A program made the position numbers and the translations under genes. The notes under the pieces are model-generated. The model ran no database searches, had not been told where the DNA came from, and was given only the letters and a program-made list of their open reading frames with translations. From an uncultured Clostridia bacterium (GTDB lineage: Bacteria > Bacillota > Clostridia > Lachnospirales > Anaerotignaceae), in assembly GCA_937901125.1 (NCBI GenBank), contig CALCGT010000053.1, positions 1 through 8,938 on the forward strand: 8,938 nucleotides of DNA, read 5' to 3'. Below are positions 5,902-8,938 of this stretch, piece by piece. Every line of letters starts with the position of its first letter. Position 1 is the stretch's first letter.

Positions 5902-6097
5902 AAAACCCACCGTTTTGAGGAATCCCGATAAGAAAACAGAAAACCGAAAGAAATCTTTATGATTAAGACTTCTTTCGGTTTTTCATTTTTTATAAAATGT
6001 TTTCTTCTTTCGGGACATCCTCGCAGTGCGGCTTAAGAAATCAATGAAATCCCAAAAATATGTTTTCTTAAGCCGCCACTACATTTGGTGAGTTTTT
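5901..6097 (-). repeat. Structured inverted repeat, copy B (3' end of the LysR gene)
   Basis: Minus-strand relative of copy A, 197 nt. The outer arms AAAAACTCACC and GGTGGGTTTTT, read on the minus strand, pair over 11 bp with one G-U; on the plus strand that position is a C-A mismatch, so the minus-strand RNA folds better. Hairpin 1 pairs GCGGCTTAAGAAA with TTTCTTAAGCCGC, 13 perfect bp. Hairpin 2 keeps the GAGGA...AGAAAACA and TGTTTTCTT...TCCTC arms, but its loop holds 56 extra nt (5938-5993) containing another hairpin. The outer stem sequence differs from that of copy A yet remains paired. It overlaps the stop codons of both convergent neighbours and probably terminates the LysR gene. Confidence 0.82.
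5940..5990 (+). terminator. Terminator of the EamA gene, nested inside copy B
   Basis: A 13-bp perfect stem (AAAACCGAAAGAA 5940-5952 with TTCTTTCGGTTTT 5970-5982) is followed by TCATTTTTT. It would stop plus-strand transcription about 40-90 nt after the EamA stop codon. Its near-symmetry makes it possibly bidirectional. It forms the bulk of the 56-nt segment that distinguishes copy B from copy A. Confidence 0.85.
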
Positions 6098-6956
6098 AGC
6101 GGTAAGAAAGATAGTCCAGAAAGCATTTTACCGCCAGAGGAGCAGTGTTCCGATCCCGCAGGGCAAGGCCGATTTCCCGATGGATGGGTGTTTCCAGTTC
6201 TTTGATTGCCACTCCGTAAGGATTCCGCCGCAAAATCAGACGGGGCAGCAGGCTGACACCCAGCCCGCATTCTACCATGGAAAGAACGGCATAATCGTCC
6301 CAAGTGGTGAAATGTACATTGGGAGAAAGGCTATGCTGATGAAAAAAGTCTGCGATTTCTGTATTTTTATCCTTTTCCAGAAGAAGAAAGGGTTCTTGGC
6401 ACAGGTCTTTCAGGGAGACACGCTCCACATCTGCCAAGGGGTGATTTTTCGGCAGAATAGCCAGAAAATCATCCTGTTCCAGAAAAATGGTGTCCAATTC
6501 CGGCAGGGTCGGCAGGCGAAGGAAACCGCAGTCCACCCTTCCTTCTTGTATCCATGTTTCGATTTCCCGATAGTCCCCCAAAAGCAGTTCGTATTCGATA
6601 TTGGGATGATTTTTTTGGAATTCTTTGATGATATTGGGCAGCCAATGGGTAGCCGCGCTGGAAAAGGTGCCGATGCGGATGAGGCCCGTTTCCAGCCCCT
6701 TCAGATCATCTGCCTGCTGCTGCAGGGATTGATAGGCATTGCAGAGGGCTTTTATCTGGGGGAGCAGCTTGAGGCCTTCGGAGGTCAGGCGGACGCCGCC
6801 CCATCCCCGTTCCAGTAGGGAAAGTCCCAGTTCCTTTTCCACCTCCTGTATCATACGGCTGACACCGGATTGGGAATAGGAAATGGTTTCGGCGGCTTTG
6901 GTGATGCTGCCATATTCGACGGTTTTCAAAAAGGCTTGATATTTCTGGATATCCAT
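6096..6956 (-). CDS. LysR-type transcriptional regulator
   Basis: A 286-residue LysR-family protein. The N-terminal winged helix-turn-helix covers about residues 1-60 (MDIQKYQAFLKTVEYGS, then ITKAAETISYSQSGVSRMIQ, then LGLSLLER). A linker helix follows (about 60-88), then a two-lobed effector domain from GLIRIGTFSS (about 91) to the end. ATG at 6956 was chosen because AAAAGGAG (minus strand of 6964-6971) lies 7 nt before it and the protein then begins where LysR proteins normally begin; upstream extensions lack such a site. The effector is unknown. It is convergent with the EamA transporter gene and divergent from the SPOCS/LysM gene. LysR genes often regulate a neighbour, so either is a candidate target, but I see no well-defined operator in the 217-bp divergent gap. 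Copy B of the structured repeat forms its 3' end. Confidence 0.94.
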   Translation of the reverse strand: MDIQKYQAFLKTVEYGSITKAAETISYSQSGVSRMIQEVEKELGLSLLERGWGGVRLTSEGLKLLPQIKALCNAYQSLQQQADDLKGLETGLIRIGTFSSAATHWLPNIIKEFQKNHPNIEYELLLGDYREIETWIQEGRVDCGFLRLPTLPELDTIFLEQDDFLAILPKNHPLADVERVSLKDLCQEPFLLLEKDKNTEIADFFHQHSLSPNVHFTTWDDYAVLSMVECGLGVSLLPRLILRRNPYGVAIKELETPIHREIGLALRDRNTAPLAVKCFLDYLSYR

Positions 6957-6981
6957 GGGAATGCTCCTTTTATGAGGAATT

Positions 6982-7009
6982 TTCATATAAAACAGAAGAT
7001 ACTGCACAA
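6982..7009 (-). promoter_or_regulatory. Possible promoter of the LysR gene
   Basis: On the minus strand TTGTGC (7009-7004) and TATGAA (6987-6982) are 16 bp apart and lie just upstream of the ribosome binding site. Both boxes are imperfect. A direct repeat AGTAT-N6-AGTAT overlaps this area and could be part of an autoregulatory site. Confidence 0.3.
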
Positions 7010-7085
7010 ATACTCATATTTCCTTCATCCTACAGGAGAGAAGCGGATTTGGCAAGGGCAAAAGGGTGGAAATCCCCTTCTTTTT

Positions 7086-7115
7086 TTGCATAAAACCCAC
7101 TTCCTTTCATATATT
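7086..7115 (+). promoter_or_regulatory. Candidate promoter of the SPOCS/LysM gene
   Basis: TTGCAT (7086-7091) and TATATT (7110-7115) are 18 bp apart, compatible with a vegetative promoter. Because the product looks spore-related, a sporulation sigma factor (sigma-E or sigma-K) would be expected instead. I could not find a clear match to those consensus sequences, so this call is tentative. Confidence 0.4.
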
Positions 7116-7173
7116 TGCATAGAGACAAAGGGTGGATTTGTTAGGACATTCTTTTATGAATAGGAGGGTTTTT

Positions 7174-8733
7174 ATGCCGTTGACATTGGCGAAAGAAACG
7201 ATGGATATGAATTGGAAGGATATAGCGGGGAAGCAGTCCTCTCAGATTTTGCTGGAGGGGGACATGATCGTGCCTGACAGCAAGCCTGACCTGCAGGAGA
7301 TTTTGCGATGCGAAGGGAAAGTAAAAATGAGGGAGAAGCGCATCACCGATGACCGCATTTCCTTTTCTGGGGAGATGGGGGTTTCTGTGCTCTATCGGGC
7401 AAAAAACGGGGAACGTCCCCTGTATGCCATGAAGGCCAGCCTGCCCCTGGAGGATTTTTTACATATTGACGGGCTGGAAAGGAACATGGATGTGGAGCTG
7501 GAGGCGAAACTAGAGCATTTGGACTGCCAGATTATCAATGACAGAAAGATTGGCGTGAAGGCGGTCATTCAGATGAAAGCGGAAGCGGAACAGCAGAAGC
7601 ATGCGGAGATCTTGAGTGGCGTGACGGGGGAAGGCATCGAATGTCTGAGAGAGACTCTGCGGATGGAGCGGGATACGGTCACGTTGAAGGACCGATTTAC
7701 TGTAAAGGAAGATTTGAATCTTTCTGCATCCAAGCCGGAAATTGCCGAAGTGTTGTGGGAAGGGGCAGAGCTGACAGAACAGGATATGCGGGCCATGGAC
7801 GGGAAGGTTATGGTCCGGGGAAACCTGAAAGTTTCCATGCTTTATATGGATGGGGAAGGAAATCTGGGCAGCTTCAGCGAGAAGATCCCCTTCAACGGCT
7901 ATTTGGAAGGGGACGAGATCGAGCCCAAAACAGAACTGAACGGTAGTCTGACGGTGGAGGAAGCCAAGCTGACCCCCATGGCAGACGAGGACGGAGAAGC
8001 CCGGCAGGTGGCGGTGGATGTGACCATCGGGGCACAGCTGAACGGCAAAGAAGCCGTGGAGCAGGAAATTTTGCAGGATGCTTATGCGCCAAAGGGCACA
8101 GTCAATCTGGAAAAAGAGACCATTACTTATCCCGTGACCGTGGGCAGCGGCAAGAATCAGTTTATCGTGAAGGAACGCATCCAGCTGGAAAATGGGGAAA
8201 GACCCATGCTGCGAGCGGAGGAAGTCTGGGGGGAGGTGCGCCTTTCCGAAGCAAGGACTGTGGTGGATAATGTGGAAGTTGAAGGTGTTCTGATGGCAGA
8301 TATCCTCTATGACTGCGAGGCTGACGAGGAACCTTTGTGTATGCTGCGGCGGGGCATACCCTTTGGGCAGATGATGGAGCTGCGGGGCGTGGAAGAAGGG
8401 GACGAAGCGGTTGTGTCCCTGCGGCTGGAAGATATCGATTTTCAGATGCTTTCCGAACGGGAAGGAGAGCTGCGGGCAACGGTGACCATGGAAACGATGG
8501 TCACACGGCAGGAAATGGTGGAAACGGTGACAGATATCACCATGGAAGAGGAAACGGGAGGCCTGCCAATGGCGGGGGCAGTCATCTATATGGTGCAGAA
8601 GGGGGATTCTCTCTGGAAAATTGCGAAAAAATACCGCACAACAGTTAATGATATCCTGGCGGTGAATGATATAGAAAATCCGGAGTTGATCTATCCCGGA
8701 CAGAAGCTGCTGATCATCAAGATGGTTCGTTAA
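7174..8733 (+). CDS. SPOCS (DUF3794) repeat protein with C-terminal LysM domain
   Basis: A 519-residue, strongly acidic, soluble-looking protein with no signal peptide or membrane segment. It has three related SPOCS-like units: about 30-140 (PDLQEILRCEGKV...GVSVLYRA), 185-295 (KPEIAEVLWEGAEL...VSMLYMDG) and 343-445 (PMLRAEEVWGEV...MADILYDC). Each begins with a hydrophobic strand followed by a charged turn and ends with a VxxLY-type strand. Residues 471-516 form a LysM module (YMVQKGDSLWKIAKKY, then DILAVNDI, then LIYPGQKLLII) that binds peptidoglycan or similar glycans. In Clostridia this architecture is linked to the spore coat or cortex, so a role at the spore surface is likely but inferred. 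ATG 7174 follows AGGAGGG at 7162-7168; the reading frame extends upstream without a better site. It appears monocistronic and ends in stem-loops and a terminator. Confidence 0.9.
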   Translation: MPLTLAKETMDMNWKDIAGKQSSQILLEGDMIVPDSKPDLQEILRCEGKVKMREKRITDDRISFSGEMGVSVLYRAKNGERPLYAMKASLPLEDFLHIDGLERNMDVELEAKLEHLDCQIINDRKIGVKAVIQMKAEAEQQKHAEILSGVTGEGIECLRETLRMERDTVTLKDRFTVKEDLNLSASKPEIAEVLWEGAELTEQDMRAMDGKVMVRGNLKVSMLYMDGEGNLGSFSEKIPFNGYLEGDEIEPKTELNGSLTVEEAKLTPMADEDGEARQVAVDVTIGAQLNGKEAVEQEILQDAYAPKGTVNLEKETITYPVTVGSGKNQFIVKERIQLENGERPMLRAEEVWGEVRLSEARTVVDNVEVEGVLMADILYDCEADEEPLCMLRRGIPFGQMMELRGVEEGDEAVVSLRLEDIDFQMLSEREGELRATVTMETMVTRQEMVETVTDITMEEETGGLPMAGAVIYMVQKGDSLWKIAKKYRTTVNDILAVNDIENPELIYPGQKLLIIKMVR

Positions 8734-8739
8734 AAGTTA

Positions 8740-8825
8740 GTGCAAGGGGTTTCCCTCGGTAAATCTCCTCAGAAATAGGAAAAACACTTCGTGTTTTAAA
8801 TATTTCTGCTGAGAATTCCCTGCGC
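8740..8825 (+). other. Long compound stem-loop after the SPOCS/LysM gene
   Basis: Starting 6 nt after the stop codon, the RNA can form an outer stem GTGCAAGGG (8740-8748) with CCCTGCGC (8818-8825, one bulge and one G-U). Within it is a long hairpin: TCTC/GAGA (8764-8767, 8811-8814), a CT/CT internal loop, CAGAAATA/TATTTCTG (8770-8777, 8801-8808), then AAAACAC/GTGTTTT (8781-8787, 8791-8797) closing a TTC loop. It has no T run of its own. The sequence does not match copies A or B, though the placement right after a stop codon is similar. Confidence 0.6.
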
Positions 8826-8855
8826 GGGGGCGGAGAAGGCTGATGGCAAAAAAAG

Positions 8856-8881
8856 AAAGGACGGCTTATGCTGTCCTTTTT
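8856..8881 (+). terminator. Strong terminator after the SPOCS/LysM gene
   Basis: A 10-bp stem AAAGGACGGC (8856-8865) with GCTGTCCTTT (8870-8879) closes a TTAT tetraloop and is followed by a T run. On the minus strand the same stem is followed by C and seven T residues, so it can serve both directions, which hints at a convergent gene to the right. Confidence 0.9.
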
Positions 8882-8887
8882 GTATTA

Positions 8888-8938
8888 TTACTTCAGTGCT
8901 GAAGACCGCGAAGCGGGCTTTAACAACCGCCCGCTCTG
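8888..8938 (-). other. Window edge: two small hairpins, possible 3' end of a minus-strand gene
   Basis: CTTCA/TGAAG (8891-8895, 8900-8904) and AGCGGGC/GCCCGCT (8912-8918, 8929-8935) are two adjacent hairpins. On the minus strand one frame is open for 16 codons from the window edge, ending in a TAA at 8888-8890 just before the bidirectional terminator. That is too short to call a gene. It may be a gene end or simply part of a structured intergenic element. Confidence 0.3.

Noticed and set aside
5901..6097. Copy B as an insertion sequence
   Set aside because: It contains no transposase frame and no clear target-site duplication could be seen. It is too short for an autonomous element.
6180..6818. 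212-codon plus-strand frame inside the LysR gene
   Set aside because: It is antisense to an unmistakable LysR protein and has no independent signals.

Overview
The window looks like a chromosomal stretch from an anaerobic, endospore-forming Firmicute of the class Clostridia, most likely the Lachnospirales. The grounds are the protein families (a SPOCS/LysM spore protein, a short DUF6472-type cysteine protein, a single-chain fructose PTS), AGGAGG-type ribosome binding sites, sigma-A-like promoters and U-tract terminators. I do not name a genus. The genes are ordinary chromosomal ones. I see no phage genes, transposase, CRISPR array or complete rRNA.

Layout. 1-115: the 3' part of tRNA-Val(UAC) and its terminator. 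209-864: a two-gene unit with its own promoter and terminator. It encodes a CrtO-like membrane protein that appears to start at a non-AUG codon (CTG 250), followed by an overlapping 59-residue four-cysteine protein. 867-1277, minus strand: a protein-like reading frame with no ATG, GTG or TTG start, probably the C-terminal remnant of a lost gene. 1251-4149: a fructose operon with a clear promoter, fruK (1-phosphofructokinase) and fruA (PTS EIIABC); together they import fructose as fructose-1-phosphate and convert it to fructose-1,6-bisphosphate. 4173-4762: lepB (type I signal peptidase) with its own promoter. 5011-5901: an EamA/DMT-family membrane transporter. 6096-6956, minus: a LysR-type regulator convergent to the transporter. 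7174-8733: a spore-associated protein with three SPOCS-like repeats and a C-terminal LysM domain. 8734-8938: stem-loops, a strong terminator, and the edge of the next locus.

The most unusual feature is a pair of related structured repeats: copy A on the plus strand at 4768-4909 and copy B on the minus strand at 5901-6097. Each begins at the stop codon of a gene on its own strand (lepB, the LysR gene). Each consists of an outer terminator-like stem enclosing two hairpins. An 86-nt core matches at all but about 7 positions by eye. The outer stems differ in sequence yet still pair, which suggests selection on structure. Copy B carries 56 extra nucleotides containing a complete terminator hairpin inside the loop of its second hairpin. 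The two copies lie in inverted orientation around the transporter gene.
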